From Nocardia sp. NBC_01730 (GTDB lineage Bacteria > Actinomycetota > Actinomycetes > Mycobacteriales > Mycobacteriaceae): a DNA stretch of 64,000 nucleotides. Below are positions 8,235-18,516 of this stretch, piece after piece. Position 1 is the first letter of the stretch. Each line of letters opens with the position of its first letter. The translations under genes and the position numbers were made by a program. The notes under the pieces are model-generated. The model saw only the letters and a list, made by a program, of their open reading frames with translations, was not told where the DNA came from and made no database searches. The stretch is taken from positions 5,208,001 to 5,272,000 of the forward strand of contig NZ_CP109162.1 in the NCBI RefSeq assembly GCF_035920445.1. Direction: 5' to 3'.

Positions 8235-11200
8235 CTAGTTCGCCAGATCGTCGACGGTGGCCGCTTCATTCCTCGACAGGTTGATGCCCAGGTTGGCCGC
8301 CGCGCGCTCCAGATCCTCGTCGTCGCCGTCGCGCATCTCGATCGCGGCGCCGTCGGACGACAGCACCTCGACGTTGAGGCACAGCGATTGGAGTTCCTTG
8401 AGCAGAACCTTGAACGATTCCGGAATGCCCGGCTCCGGAATGTTCTCGCCCTTGACGATCGCCTCGTAGACCTTCACACGGCCGACCACGTCGTCGGACT
8501 TGATGGTCAGCAACTCCTGCAGCGTGTACGCCGCACCGTAGGCCTGCATGGCCCAGCACTCCATCTCACCGAACCGCTGGCCACCGAACTGCGCCTTACC
8601 ACCCAGCGGCTGCTGGGTGATCATCGAGTACGGGCCGGTCGAACGGGCGTGGATCTTGTCGTCGACCAAGTGGTGCAGCTTGAGGATGTACATGTAACCG
8701 ACGGCCACCGGGTACGGGAACGGCTCGCCCGAACGTCCGTCGAACAGCGTGGCCTTGCCGTCGTCGTCGACCATGCGCTCGCCATCGCGGTTCGGCAGCG
8801 TCGAGGCCAGCAGACCGGTCAGCTCCTCCTCGCGCGCGCCGTCGAAAACGGGCGTAGCGATGTTGGAGTCGGCCGGAGCACCCAGCATCTCGTCCGGCAG
8901 CGCCTGCGCCCAGTCCGGGCGGCTGCCGTCGGCGATGTCGACCTGCCAACCCGCCTTACCGATCCAGCCCAGATGGGTCTCCAAGATCTGACCGATATTC
9001 ATACGACGCGGCACACCGTGCGTGTTCAGGATGATGTCGACCGGGGTGCCATCAGGCATGAACGGCATGTCCTCGGTAGGCAGGATCTTGCCGATCACAC
9101 CCTTGTTACCGTGCCGACCCGCCAGCTTGTCACCATCCTGGATCTTGCGCTTCTGCGCCACATACACACGCACCAGCTCATTGACACCCGGAGGCAGATC
9201 GTCATCGTCCTCACGCGAGAACACGCGGATACCGATAACCTTGCCGGACTCACCATGCGGCACCTTCAACGAAGTGTCCCGCACCTCGCGCGCCTTCTCA
9301 CCGAAGATCGCCCGCAACAACCGCTCCTCCGGAGTCAGCTCGGTCTCACCCTTCGGCGTGACCTTGCCGACCAGGATGTCACCATCCCGAACCTCCGCAC
9401 CGATACGCACGATGCCACGCTCGTCCAGATCGGCCAGCACCTCATCGGACACATTCGGGATATCCCGCGTGATCTCCTCGGCACCCAGCTTGGTGTCACG
9501 AGCATCGATCTCGTGCTCTTCGATGTGGATCGAGGTGAGAACATCCTCTTCCACCAGGCGCTGCGACAGGATAATCGCGTCCTCGTAGTTGTGGCCCTCC
9601 CACGGCATGATCGCCACGAGCAGGTTCTTACCCAGAGCCATCTCACCGTTCTCGGTGCACGGACCATCAGCCAGAACCTGACCATGCTCGACCCGCTGAC
9701 CCTCGTCCACGATCGGACGCTGGTTGGAGCAGGTGCCCTGGTTGGAGCGGTTGAACTTCCGCATCCGATAGGACTTGCGAGTACCGTCATCGGCCATCAC
9801 GGTGACATAGTCGGCCGAAACCTCCTCGACCACACCAGCCTTCTCGTTCACCACGACATCACCCGCGTCCACCGCCGCACGCAACTCCATACCCGTGCCG
9901 ACGATCGGCGCCTCGGAACGGATCAGCGGAACGGCCTGACGCTGCATATTCGCACCCATCAAGGCACGGTTGGCATCATCGTGCTCGAGGAACGGAATCA
10001 TCGCCGTCGCGACCGACACCATCTGACGCGGCGACACATCCATGTAGTCGACCTCGGACGCCGCGACGAGCTCGTTCTCTTCGTTGCCTCGGCGACACAG
10101 CACGCGGTCCTCGAGGAAGTGGCCCTCCACATCGACCGGCGAGTTGGCCTGGGCACGAACGTGCCGGTCCTCCTCGTCGGCGGTCAGGTAGCGGACCTCA
10201 TCGGTCACCCGGCCGTCGACGACCTTGCGGTAGGGGGTCTCGATGAAACCGAACGGGTTGACCCGTGCGTACACCGACAGCGAACCGATCAGGCCGATGT
10301 TCGGGCCTTCCGGGGTCTCGATCGGGCACATACGGCCGTAGTGCGACGGGTGGACGTCACGGACTTCCAGACCGGCGCGCTCACGGGACAGACCACCCGG
10401 GCCCAGCGCCGACAGGCGGCGCTTGTGGGTCAGACCCGACAGCGGGTTGTTCTGGTCCATGAACTGCGACAGCTGGGAGGTTCCGAAGAACTCCTTGATC
10501 GCGGCCACGACCGGACGAATGTTGATCAGGGTCTGCGGCGTGATCGCCTCGACATCCTGAGTCGTCATCCGCTCGCGGACCACGCGCTCCATGCGGGACA
10601 GGCCGACCCGGATCTGGTTCTGGATCAGCTCGCCGACGGTGCGCAGGCGACGGTTGCCGAAGTGGTCGATGTCGTCGACCTCGACCGGGACTTCCTGGCC
10701 GCCGGGGGCGGTCATGGCACGGTCACCCGAGTGCAGACGCACCAGGTACTCGATCGTGGTGACGATGTCTTCCCTGGTCAGCACCGAGCCGATGACCTGC
10801 TCACCGAGGTGGATGCCGAGCTTCTTGTTGATCTTGTATCGACCGACGCGAGCCAGGTCGTAGCGCTTCTCCTTGAAGAACAGGTTCTCCAGCAGGGTCT
10901 GCGCGGACTCCTTGGTCGGCGGCTCGCCCGGACGCAGCTTGCGGTAGATGTCCAGCAGCGCCTCGTCCTGACCGGCGGTGTTGTCCTTCTCCAGGGTCGA
11001 CATCATGATCTCGGAGAAGCCGAAACGCTCGACGATCTCCTCGGTGGTCCAGCCGAGCGCCTTCAGCAGCACGGTGACCGGCTGGCGGCGCTTGCGGTCG
11101 ATGCGCACACCCACGGTGTCCCGCTTGTCGACGTCGAACTCCAGCCACGCGCCACGGCTCGGGATGACGCGCACGCTGTGCAGGTCCTTCTCCGTGCCCT

Positions 11201-11738
11201 TGTCGACGGAGTGGTCGAAGTAGACACCCGGCGAGCGCACCAGCTGTGAGACGACGACGCGCTCGGTGCCGTTGATGATGAACGTGCCCTTGTCGGTCAT
11301 CATCGGGAAGTCACCCATGAAGACCGTCTGGCTCTTGATCTCACCGGTGTTGTTGTTGATGAACTCCGCGGTGACGAACAGCGGCGCCGCGTAGGTCATG
11401 TCCTTGTCTTTGCACTCGTCGATCGAGGCCTTGACCTCTTCGAAGCGTGGGTCGGAGAAGGACAGGGACATGGAGCCGGAGAAGTCCTCGATCGGAGAGA
11501 GCTCCTCGAGTACCTCCTCGAGTCCGCCGACTAGGCCGACATCACCACGAGCGGCGGCACGCTCGCGCCAATCCGGCGAACCGATCAACCAGGCGAATGA
11601 TTCCGTTTGTAGATCGAGAAGTCCGGGCACCTCCAAGGGTTCACGGATCTTCGCGAAAGACACCCGCAACGGGGCTCCGGGGATTCCGGCAACTGCCTTG
11701 GTCTGGGTGGAGACTGCCAAGATGCGTCCTTCCAGCAC
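8235..11738 (-). CDS. rpoB: DNA-directed RNA polymerase subunit beta
   Basis: 1167 aa. The conserved N-terminus [20 protein letters not shown] follows a short Nocardia-like leader ([20 protein letters not shown]). The rifampicin-resistance region reads [20 protein letters not shown] followed by [11 protein letters not shown]. The Asp, His and Ser positions usually mutated in resistance are wild type, so this copy predicts a rifampicin-sensitive enzyme. The start is GTG. A TTGACA/TAGGTT promoter lies about 170 bp upstream. Nocardia species can carry a second, resistant rpoB2 elsewhere; this one sits in the canonical rpoBC locus. Confidence 0.98.
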   Translation of the reverse strand: MLEGRILAVSTQTKAVAGIPGAPLRVSFAKIREPLEVPGLLDLQTESFAWLIGSPDWRERAAARGDVGLVGGLEEVLEELSPIEDFSGSMSLSFSDPRFEEVKASIDECKDKDMTYAAPLFVTAEFINNNTGEIKSQTVFMGDFPMMTDKGTFIINGTERVVVSQLVRSPGVYFDHSVDKGTEKDLHSVRVIPSRGAWLEFDVDKRDTVGVRIDRKRRQPVTVLLKALGWTTEEIVERFGFSEIMMSTLEKDNTAGQDEALLDIYRKLRPGEPPTKESAQTLLENLFFKEKRYDLARVGRYKINKKLGIHLGEQVIGSVLTREDIVTTIEYLVRLHSGDRAMTAPGGQEVPVEVDDIDHFGNRRLRTVGELIQNQIRVGLSRMERVVRERMTTQDVEAITPQTLINIRPVVAAIKEFFGTSQLSQFMDQNNPLSGLTHKRRLSALGPGGLSRERAGLEVRDVHPSHYGRMCPIETPEGPNIGLIGSLSVYARVNPFGFIETPYRKVVDGRVTDEVRYLTADEEDRHVRAQANSPVDVEGHFLEDRVLCRRGNEENELVAASEVDYMDVSPRQMVSVATAMIPFLEHDDANRALMGANMQRQAVPLIRSEAPIVGTGMELRAAVDAGDVVVNEKAGVVEEVSADYVTVMADDGTRKSYRMRKFNRSNQGTCSNQRPIVDEGQRVEHGQVLADGPCTENGEMALGKNLLVAIMPWEGHNYEDAIILSQRLVEEDVLTSIHIEEHEIDARDTKLGAEEITRDIPNVSDEVLADLDERGIVRIGAEVRDGDILVGKVTPKGETELTPEERLLRAIFGEKAREVRDTSLKVPHGESGKVIGIRVFSREDDDDLPPGVNELVRVYVAQKRKIQDGDKLAGRHGNKGVIGKILPTEDMPFMPDGTPVDIILNTHGVPRRMNIGQILETHLGWIGKAGWQVDIADGSRPDWAQALPDEMLGAPADSNIATPVFDGAREEELTGLLASTLPNRDGERMVDDDGKATLFDGRSGEPFPYPVAVGYMYILKLHHLVDDKIHARSTGPYSMITQQPLGGKAQFGGQRFGEMECWAMQAYGAAYTLQELLTIKSDDVVGRVKVYEAIVKGENIPEPGIPESFKVLLKELQSLCLNVEVLSSDGAAIEMRDGDDEDLERAAANLGINLSRNEAATVDDLAN

Positions 11739-12147
11739 CTCACGCGCGTCGCGTGGTGGTCCGCGACCGTCGCTTGTCTGCTACGAATTCCGCTGGTTAC
11801 AACCCGAACGAAACTCGAACAGGCACCAACGAAAGTAACACCGGAAGGGTGGAACTTACGTGTGCTAATCGAGGTATGGACAGGAGGCAGCCAGCGCAAC
11901 GTCCAAACCTACACCCATGTACACGGAGGTGTCAAAGTACCACCCGTGTGAACGCCCGCGTGGCTGGCGCGCCGGGCCGAATACGCTGGCTGCGTCCTGA
12001 GCCCGTGGTGCGCTGAAGCCACCGTGACAGCTGCCGCTGTTGTGAATAGCGTGACGGGTCGGGCGAAACTCGTCAAGTGGCAGGACCGGCCGAGGCGCCT
12101 GCGAGATCGCCTGGCGCGCTGCGCTATCCCGGTGTATGCCCTGACAC
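11739..12147. other. rpoB upstream region, no gene
   Basis: A 409-bp gap between the mce-associated genes and rpoB. The part nearest rpoB is the probable leader and promoter of rpoBC. I see no coding frame and no clear terminator for the upstream mce operon, so some read-through into rpoB is possible. Confidence 0.6.
11906..11935 (-). promoter_or_regulatory. predicted rpoBC promoter
   Basis: On the minus strand a perfect -35 TTGACA (11930-11935) is followed by 18 bp and a -10-like TAGGTT (11906-11911). The predicted transcript would have a leader of about 160 nt before the rpoB GTG. Promoter prediction by eye only. Confidence 0.5.
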
Positions 12148-12891
12148 TCACTGGTCGACGATGTCGCTGGCCAGCCAGCGACCGTCCACCTTCTGCATAT
12201 GCAGGACGACCGGGCCTGCGACACTCTGCTGAGCGACGCCGTCCTTGGTGGCGCTCACCACCAGGTTGACAAGCAGCTCCGCGCGGTCTGCTGTGAGCAA
12301 CGACACCGCGATCGGATCCGCTTTGGCGTCGGCGCTGGTCTGCGCCTGCTTGACCGCAGAGATGGTGGTGTCGGCGTACTTGCCCAGGTCGGCCCGCATC
12401 TTTCCGGTGAGCACCTGCTCGGCCGTGCCGCGGTAGCCGTCGATGCTCTTGACGTCATAGGCGTAGACGGTCTGCAACGCGTGGTCCGCGGCCGCCCGCA
12501 CCTCCTGGGTGGCCTCGTTGTTCACGAACGCCTGGTTCGAGGTGTCCACGCCGGGCCGCTTCGCGGCGACCACCGCGAAGGCGCCGAGCAACACCGCGGC
12601 GATCAACAACCCCGCGACGAGCGGCCAGCGCGGGCGTCCCGCGCCGCTGCCCTGCGATCGAGCCGCGATCTGCGCGACGACCTTGCGGAACCGCGACGGG
12701 GCACGATCCTGCTCTGGGCGCTGCTCGGCACCCGACTTCCCGCGCGCGATGGCGGGGCGGGAGGCACCCGCCACCCGCGACCTACCACTCGGCGTGGGGC
12801 GCTCAGTACGTGGGGTGGCGGCACGCGACGGTTGCTCGGCGCCGGTGCGGCGCTTGGAGGTCACCCGGTTGACCGGTCGGCGAGACGTCAT
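12148..12891 (-). CDS. Mce-associated membrane protein
   Basis: A 247-aa protein with a basic, proline-rich cytoplasmic N-terminus, one membrane segment at about residues 89-110 (WPLVAGLLIAAVLLGAFAVV) and an extracytoplasmic SnoaL/NTF2-like C-terminal domain ending HMQKVDGRWLASDIVDQ. This is the usual architecture of Mam proteins encoded after mceF. In mycobacteria related proteins stabilise Mce transporter complexes. It starts 11 bp after the preceding Mam gene and is last in the mce operon. Confidence 0.88.
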   Translation of the reverse strand: MTSRRPVNRVTSKRRTGAEQPSRAATPRTERPTPSGRSRVAGASRPAIARGKSGAEQRPEQDRAPSRFRKVVAQIAARSQGSGAGRPRWPLVAGLLIAAVLLGAFAVVAAKRPGVDTSNQAFVNNEATQEVRAAADHALQTVYAYDVKSIDGYRGTAEQVLTGKMRADLGKYADTTISAVKQAQTSADAKADPIAVSLLTADRAELLVNLVVSATKDGVAQQSVAGPVVLHMQKVDGRWLASDIVDQ

Positions 12892-12902
12892 GGGTTGTCC
12901 TC

Positions 12903-13739
12903 CTACGATCCCGGCTTAGGCGCGGCGGGCGGCTGGTCCGCGGGCGGCGCGGGCGACTGCCGGCCGGGTCCACCGTTCAACAGCACCGGCTGGCTGAGCG
13001 AGGAGATCTGCTCGGCCTTCCAGATTTCGCCGTTCTTGGCCACGTCGACACTCCAGGTGTAGCGGTACTCCGCGGGCGGCTTGTCCTTGCCCGTCTCCGT
13101 CACCTGCAGGACGACCAGCGCCGATGCCTTGTCCTGCTCGCTGTTGAGCGTGGTGAGTGCGGCGCCGAGCACCTTCGACGACATCCCTACACCGGTTTGC
13201 TGGGCCAGCTTCTCGGCCTGGTCCTTGTTCTTGGTGGCCGAGTCGAGCAGCGCGCCGGTCATCGAGGACCTGGCCAGTGCGAGCGAGCCCGGCACGTCGT
13301 CGAGGTTCATCGAGGTCATGTTCAGCGCGGCCTGACGGGCAGCGTCCAGCGCGGTGTCGCGGGCGTCGGCGCGCGGGCCGTCGGTCAACGCGGCGCGCAC
13401 CCAGCCCGTGCCGAACCAGGAGGCAGCGATCAGGGCGACCACCAGGAGCGCGGCCGAGCCGACGAGCGCGAATCTACCGAGCGCCGCCGGGCGGACGGAG
13501 CGCTTCGACACACTTTCCGACCCGCCGGAAGTGATCTTCGCTCCGTCGGCGACTTCCTCGACCGGCGAATCCGCAGCCACGGCCGCGTCGGCGTCGGGCG
13601 CAGCCACGGACGCCACCACGACGTCCAGCGCTTCTGGCTCCGTCGCATCGGCCTGCTTGGATAGATCCGCGGTCACGCCTGTTGTTCGCTCGCTACGCTC
13701 ACTCACGCGAGACACCCTAACGTCGTCGGTCCTGGTCAC
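12903..13739 (-). CDS. Mce-associated membrane protein
   Basis: About 278 aa. It has a variable acidic N-terminal cytoplasmic region, one membrane segment (ALVGSAALLVVALIAASWFG), an extracytoplasmic NTF2-like domain with YRYTWSVDVAKNGEIWKAEQ, and a proline-rich tail. The chosen GTG overlaps the mceF TGA by four bases (GTGA). Residues 12-18 of this form, VSERSER, come from a truncated copy of the repeat seen before secE and menE, so starts at 13706 or 13676 are also possible. It probably supports the Mce complex together with the next gene. Confidence 0.85.
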   Translation of the reverse strand: MTRTDDVRVSRVSERSERTTGVTADLSKQADATEPEALDVVVASVAAPDADAAVAADSPVEEVADGAKITSGGSESVSKRSVRPAALGRFALVGSAALLVVALIAASWFGTGWVRAALTDGPRADARDTALDAARQAALNMTSMNLDDVPGSLALARSSMTGALLDSATKNKDQAEKLAQQTGVGMSSKVLGAALTTLNSEQDKASALVVLQVTETGKDKPPAEYRYTWSVDVAKNGEIWKAEQISSLSQPVLLNGGPGRQSPAPPADQPPAAPKPGS

Positions 13740-14977
13740 CGCTTCGGCGTGACCCCCAGCAGGGTGGCCATCTGCACGGCGATCGGATTCAGGTTCAGCT
13801 TTTCCGGATCGGTTTTGGGATTGGAGTCCCACGGCTGCACGATGCTCGGATCGGCGAACGCGGCTCGCTCACCACCGCGGACGGCAGTCGGATTACCGAA
13901 CGGCACAAGACATTTCGCGTCCTTGTTGAACGGGAATTCGTCGCGTGTGTCGTCGAAATCCGGGTTCTGTGCCTTCATCTGCTCGAGAATCCGCTGCGTA
14001 CCCTCGTAGCCCACCGTACAGGCGGGCGGGTTGTTGGTCTCGAGCACCAAGCCGAAGTGGCTGGTGCCGTCGCCGGGTGCGGTAGAGGAAGCGCCGATGG
14101 ACAGTTGCGGAAGCATCTGCAGCAACGGCCGCAGCGCGTAGAACTTCGGTGAGATGGTCCGCAGCAGCAGCCGCAGATTGGCCAGGTCCTCGGTGAGCGT
14201 GCCGCCGCTCTCGTCGATCAGCGCGCCGATCTGCTCGCCCGCGTCGGTTCCGGTGCCGATCAGCCTGCGCACGTCAGGGTCGCTGGAGCGAAGCTGGGCA
14301 GTGAGTTTGTCCAGGCCGTCGCTGAACTGGCGGATGGCATCGGACTGCTCGGCCTGGGTGCCCAGCGCGATCCTGCCGTCCCGGATCAGCTGGATCGTCT
14401 GCGGCAGCGTCTCGTTGAACGTCTCGGTGAACTTGTTCAGCGAATCGATCAGCACTTGCAGATCGTCGCCCTTGCCGTCGAACGCCTTGCCCAGTTCGCG
14501 GACGGTGGTGTTGAGTGCGTTCAGGTCCACCGAGCGGGTGAACCCGTCCACGCTGGCGACCAACTGCTCGACCGGCACGGGAGTGGTCGCCGAGGCGATC
14601 ACAGAGTTGTCCCGCAGGTACGGGCCCGCATTGGAGTCGGGTTGCAGGTCGACGTACTGCTCACCGATCGCAGACCGATTGGCCACCACGGCTTTCGCCG
14701 AGGCGGGGATTTTCGGCGAGCTCGTATCGATGACGAGATTCATCACCACGCCGTCGTCGGTGAGTTCTAGTTCGCCGACCCGGCCGACCGGAACGCCGCG
14801 GTAGGTCACCTCGGCGCCCTTGTAGACGCCGCCGGTCTGCGCCGCCCGCACCTGCACCGTGTACTGACCGAAGCCGAGCATGTGGTCGAGCCGGATGTAC
14901 TTGCCGCCGACGAACACCACGCCGACCACCGCGACCACCGCGAACGCGATCAGCTGCCACCGGACCAGACGTGTCAT
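13736..14977 (-). CDS. mceF: Mce family protein MceF
   Basis: 413 aa with one N-terminal membrane segment (LIAFAVVAVVGVVFVGG) and the MlaD/Mce domain at about residues 38-118 (VQVRAAQTGGVYKGAEVTYR, GVPVGRV). A long helical region follows and builds the lipid tunnel, and the C-terminus is Pro-rich. The start ATG overlaps the mceE stop (ATGA). Position and sequence fit the sixth Mce subunit. The six Mce proteins form a hetero-oligomeric periplasm-spanning conduit for lipid uptake. Confidence 0.92.
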   Translation of the reverse strand: MTRLVRWQLIAFAVVAVVGVVFVGGKYIRLDHMLGFGQYTVQVRAAQTGGVYKGAEVTYRGVPVGRVGELELTDDGVVMNLVIDTSSPKIPASAKAVVANRSAIGEQYVDLQPDSNAGPYLRDNSVIASATTPVPVEQLVASVDGFTRSVDLNALNTTVRELGKAFDGKGDDLQVLIDSLNKFTETFNETLPQTIQLIRDGRIALGTQAEQSDAIRQFSDGLDKLTAQLRSSDPDVRRLIGTGTDAGEQIGALIDESGGTLTEDLANLRLLLRTISPKFYALRPLLQMLPQLSIGASSTAPGDGTSHFGLVLETNNPPACTVGYEGTQRILEQMKAQNPDFDDTRDEFPFNKDAKCLVPFGNPTAVRGGERAAFADPSIVQPWDSNPKTDPEKLNLNPIAVQMATLLGVTPKR

Positions 14978-16239
14978 CGCGGACCACCCTCCGTTCCCTG
15001 ACCGGTCCCGCCGCCGACCCCGAGTTGCTCGAGGATCGCCCCGATGGGGTTGGGCGGCACGCCCTGCGCGGGCAGCTGCGCCATGTTCGGCGGCAGCGGC
15101 AGGATCGACACCGTCGGCCAGCCCGGCCGCGGGCCGTTGCCGTTGTAGTACGGGTTGGTCGGGTTCACCGGCACCGAGGGGCCGACCGGCGGGATGTACA
15201 CCGGATCCGGTTTGCCCACACCGAGATTGCTCAACGTGACGCCGATCTGCTGATCCACCGAAAGCCAGGTGTTGACACTTCCGCCGAAGGTGGCTTCCAG
15301 CGAGGAGTCAGGGAACGGGTAGGTCGGCACCAGCGGCAACGCGGTCACCAGATCCGGAGCCGAACGGCCGAGTTCCTGCAGCGTCGGTCGCAGCGAGCTG
15401 AGGTCGCGAATCAGGTCGTCCTTCGAGGTGTTCAGCACGTCGAAGCCGACCTCGCCGAGCCGGTCCAGCTGCGCGAGCAGTCCGACCAGCTGTGGTCGCT
15501 GCTCCTCCAGGATCTTGATGCCTTGCGGCAGCTCGTCGAGAATCTTGCCGATCTGCACGGTCTGCCTGCTGACCCTGCTGCTGAGCAGATCGAGGCCGTC
15601 CAGCGCCCTCGTGATGTCGTCGACCTGCTTGTTCAGGCCGTCGATCAGGATGTTCGCCTGCTCGATCAGCGAGCGCACCCGGCTCTCCCTGCCACCGAGG
15701 GTCTTGTTCAACTCGGTGACGATCGGCTGCAGCTGCGCGACTCCGCCGCCGTTGAGGAGCAACGACAGCGCGCCGAGCACCTGCTCGATCTCGGTGGCGT
15801 GCCTGGTGCGGTCGACCGGGATCACCGAGCCGTTGCCGAGCTTCTTCGGATCCGGGTCCGCGGCGGGCTTGGACAGCTCGATGAACTTCTCGCCGAGCAG
15901 ATTCGACTGCCGGACCTCGGCGTGCGCGTTCGCGGGCAGGTCCACCGACGCGTTCACCACGGTGCGCACCGTGGCGGTCCACTGGTCCTCGCCGATGGTG
16001 ATCTCCTCGACCCGGCCGACCGGCACGCCTTCGACCTTGACCGCGGACTGCGGCACCAGGTCGAGCACGTCGTCGAACTGGATGTCGATGTGGATCGGAC
16101 GGTCGCCGACGTCGGCGCCGCCGGGCAGCGGAACGCTGTAGATGCCGTCGGCGGCGCACGAAGTGACCAGTGTCGCGGACAGGCCGACCGCCAGCACGGC
16201 GCCGAGACCGCGAGCGGCGGAACGGATTCGGGTGGTCAT
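14974..16239 (-). CDS. mceE: Mce family lipoprotein MceE (LprK-like)
   Basis: 421 aa. The chosen ATG begins a lipoprotein signal peptide, MTTRIRSAARGLGAVLAVGL then SATLVTSC, with the lipobox VTSC at about residues 25-28. This is characteristic of the fifth Mce subunit. The MlaD domain follows (DRPIHIDIQFDDVLDLVPQS, GVPVGRVEEI), then the helical domain and a Pro-rich tail. The frame stays open further upstream, but that extension is antisense-like reading of mceD; the ATGA overlap with mceD supports this start. Confidence 0.92.
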   Translation of the reverse strand: MTTRIRSAARGLGAVLAVGLSATLVTSCAADGIYSVPLPGGADVGDRPIHIDIQFDDVLDLVPQSAVKVEGVPVGRVEEITIGEDQWTATVRTVVNASVDLPANAHAEVRQSNLLGEKFIELSKPAADPDPKKLGNGSVIPVDRTRHATEIEQVLGALSLLLNGGGVAQLQPIVTELNKTLGGRESRVRSLIEQANILIDGLNKQVDDITRALDGLDLLSSRVSRQTVQIGKILDELPQGIKILEEQRPQLVGLLAQLDRLGEVGFDVLNTSKDDLIRDLSSLRPTLQELGRSAPDLVTALPLVPTYPFPDSSLEATFGGSVNTWLSVDQQIGVTLSNLGVGKPDPVYIPPVGPSVPVNPTNPYYNGNGPRPGWPTVSILPLPPNMAQLPAQGVPPNPIGAILEQLGVGGGTGQGTEGGPR

Positions 16240-17504
16240 CGGACGCCTCCCTGCGACGGCGGAAGCTGATCCGACGGCGTGCCGGGCACCGTGCCAGGCA
16301 CCGGGGCACGCTGCTGGTTCTCGCCGCTGAGGATGCCGAACGGCAGGATCAGCGTCGGGGTCTTCACCCCGGCGGTGATCTGGTCGGTGATCGCCTTGCA
16401 GTGGTCCAGGATCGGCCGCATCTGCCTGCCGAGCGCCTCGAACTTCGGATCTCCCGGCATCAACTTGGACAGGTCCAGCATCTTGCACATCACACCGAAC
16501 GGGTCCTGCAGATCGGTGAAGTCGGCGCGCATGTCGAGGGTGCCCGATTCCGCGTTGTGCACGTTGATCAGGTTGCTCAGCGCCAGCGGCAGCACCGGCA
16601 GCAAGGCGGCCAGGTCGTCGCGCTGATCGGCCAGCGTCTTGGTCAGCGTGGTCAGTCCTTCGGCGTTCTCGGCCACCAGATCCCGGTTGTCGTCGATGAA
16701 CCTGGCCACGTCGCCGAGCGCGATCGACAGCAGGTGCAGTGCGGCGCCGAGGTTTTCGCGTTCGCCGGCCAGGAAGGTCGACAGGTCGGCGAGCTGGACG
16801 TTGAACTGCCGCACCTGCTGGTCGTTCTGGGCCAGCATGGTGACGAAGGACTGCAGGTTTTTGACCGTGTCGAATATGTCCCCGCGCGCGTCGGAAAGGT
16901 AGCGCGCCGCCCGGGACAGCTGGGTGAGGCTGTTGGCCAGCGCTTCGCCGTTGCCTGCGAGGTTCGCCGCGCCGGTGCGCACCAGTTCGTTCACCGCGCC
17001 CTCGGCGTTGGCCCCGTTGGGGCCCAACGCATCCGACAGCTCGGTGATGCTCTTGTACAGCTGGTCGACCTCGACCGGCGTGACCGTGCGGTCGCGCGGG
17101 ATGGTCGCGTTGCGGTCCATCTTCGGGCCCCCGGTGTAGACCGGGGTCAGCTGGATGTAGCGATCCGACACGATCGAGGGCGTGATCTGCGCGGCCCGCG
17201 CGTCCGCGGGCACGTCGAATTTGCGGTCCACGCTCATGACGATCTTGACCTGATCGCCCTGCGGCTCCACCGAATCCACCGAACCCACGGGCACACCGAG
17301 GATGCGCACGTCCGAGCCCTCGTAGATGCCGACCGAACGATCGAAGTAGGCGGCGATCTTGGTGGTGGTGAGCCGGTCGAACAGCCACCACAGCACCCCG
17401 GCCAGCAGCACCGCCACGACCACTACCAGTGCGATGCCCACCTTGGCGCCGCGGCTGGAATGCTTGACCGCGCCGACCGGATCGCTGCTCCAGTTGCCCG
17501 CCAT
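16236..17504 (-). CDS. mceD: Mce family protein MceD
   Basis: 422 aa. It has a short cytoplasmic N-terminus, one membrane segment (VGIALVVVVAVLLAGVLWWL), an MlaD domain at about residues 50-125 (YFDRSVGIYEGSDVRILGVP) and a long helical region. The C-terminus is rich in Pro and Gln, as is usual for MceC/D proteins. It overlaps mceE by four bases and follows mceC after one base, so the row is one transcript. It is one of six subunits of the lipid conduit. Confidence 0.92.
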   Translation of the reverse strand: MAGNWSSDPVGAVKHSSRGAKVGIALVVVVAVLLAGVLWWLFDRLTTTKIAAYFDRSVGIYEGSDVRILGVPVGSVDSVEPQGDQVKIVMSVDRKFDVPADARAAQITPSIVSDRYIQLTPVYTGGPKMDRNATIPRDRTVTPVEVDQLYKSITELSDALGPNGANAEGAVNELVRTGAANLAGNGEALANSLTQLSRAARYLSDARGDIFDTVKNLQSFVTMLAQNDQQVRQFNVQLADLSTFLAGERENLGAALHLLSIALGDVARFIDDNRDLVAENAEGLTTLTKTLADQRDDLAALLPVLPLALSNLINVHNAESGTLDMRADFTDLQDPFGVMCKMLDLSKLMPGDPKFEALGRQMRPILDHCKAITDQITAGVKTPTLILPFGILSGENQQRAPVPGTVPGTPSDQLPPSQGGVR

Positions 17505-17505
17505 G

Positions 17506-18516
17506 TCAGTTACCTCCCAGGGCGCGGACCGGCGGACGGTCGCCGGGGATCTCGGGCAGCGCCGGCGGCACCAGGTTGACGATCACCGCGTCGAACCAGC
17601 GGCCGGTGCCGAGCACGTTGGCGTAGAGACCGTAGAAGGGCGCTGCGAGCTCCAGGGTCTTGGAAATGTTCTGCTGGTTGTCGTTGAGCAAGTCGATCGA
17701 GGCGCGCAAGTTCTTCAGTGCGGGACCGATCTGCGCTTCGTTGTCGTGCACCAGCGCGCTCAGCTCCGCCGAGACGACCCTGGCGCCGGACAGCAGCTGC
17801 GCGATGGACTGCTGCCGGATATTGAGCTCGGCGAGCAGTTGACCGCCCGAGGCGAGCAGCCGCTCGAACTCGGCATTGCGGTCGGCGAGCACCTGGGTGG
17901 TCTGTCTGGTCGCGGCGAACAGCTTCTTCAGCTCCTGGTCGCGCTTGGCCAGCGTCTCCGACAACCGGGCGACGCCGTCGATGGAGCCGCGGATCTCCGG
18001 CGGCGTGGTGTCGAACGCGTCGGACAGCACCCGCATGCTGGTGGCCAGCTGCGCGGTGTCGATCTGGTCGATGTTCCTCGCCGCGTCGGTAAACGCGTCC
18101 ACCACGTCATACGGAGATACCGTGCGCGACAAAGGAATCCGCTTGCTCGGATCGGCGGGCGCGGAGCCCCTCGGATCCAGCGCCAGGTACTTCTGCCCCA
18201 GCAGGGTCTTGATCTGGATGGACGCGGTGGTCTCATTACCGATCCAGGCGTCCTTGGTGCGGAAGTCCACGAGTACCCGGTCACCGGCGAGCCGGACATC
18301 GGCGACCGAGCCGACCTTGACGCCCGCGATGCGGACCTCGTTGCCCTTCTTGATGCCTGCCGCCTCGCTGAACTCGGCGGTGTACTTGGTGCCCGCGCCG
18401 ATAATCGGCAGCCGGTCGAAGAAGAACGCCGACACCGTTACCAGCAGCACGATGGCGAGCCCGAGCACACCCATGAACGCGGGGCTGCGCTTGCCGAGCA
18501 GGATCCGATCGTCCAT
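17506..18516 (-). CDS. mceC: Mce family protein MceC
   Basis: 336 aa starting MDDRILLGKRSPAFMGVLGL. The membrane segment MGVLGLAIVLLVTVSAFFF is followed by an MlaD domain (YTAEFSEAAGIKKGNEVRIA, GVKVGSVADV) and the helical tunnel domain. The longer upstream frame runs into mceB and is rejected, because this ATG shares its A with the mceB stop (TGATG). Third of the six mce genes in order. Confidence 0.92.
   Translation of the reverse strand: MDDRILLGKRSPAFMGVLGLAIVLLVTVSAFFFDRLPIIGAGTKYTAEFSEAAGIKKGNEVRIAGVKVGSVADVRLAGDRVLVDFRTKDAWIGNETTASIQIKTLLGQKYLALDPRGSAPADPSKRIPLSRTVSPYDVVDAFTDAARNIDQIDTAQLATSMRVLSDAFDTTPPEIRGSIDGVARLSETLAKRDQELKKLFAATRQTTQVLADRNAEFERLLASGGQLLAELNIRQQSIAQLLSGARVVSAELSALVHDNEAQIGPALKNLRASIDLLNDNQQNISKTLELAAPFYGLYANVLGTGRWFDAVIVNLVPPALPEIPGDRPPVRALGGN

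Noticed and set aside
10390..10490. Rifampicin-resistance type of rpoB (rpoB2)
   Set aside because: The cluster residues are wild type (FMDQNN, LTHKRR, RRLSALG) and the gene is in the rpoBC operon, so this is the ordinary copy.
8388..11249. 953-codon open frame antisense to rpoB
   Set aside because: Same effect; composition-driven open frame opposite a certain gene.
16240..17391. Long upstream extension of the mceE frame across mceD
   Set aside because: The extension has no similarity to Mce proteins; the lipoprotein signal and ATGA overlap fix the mceE start at 16239.
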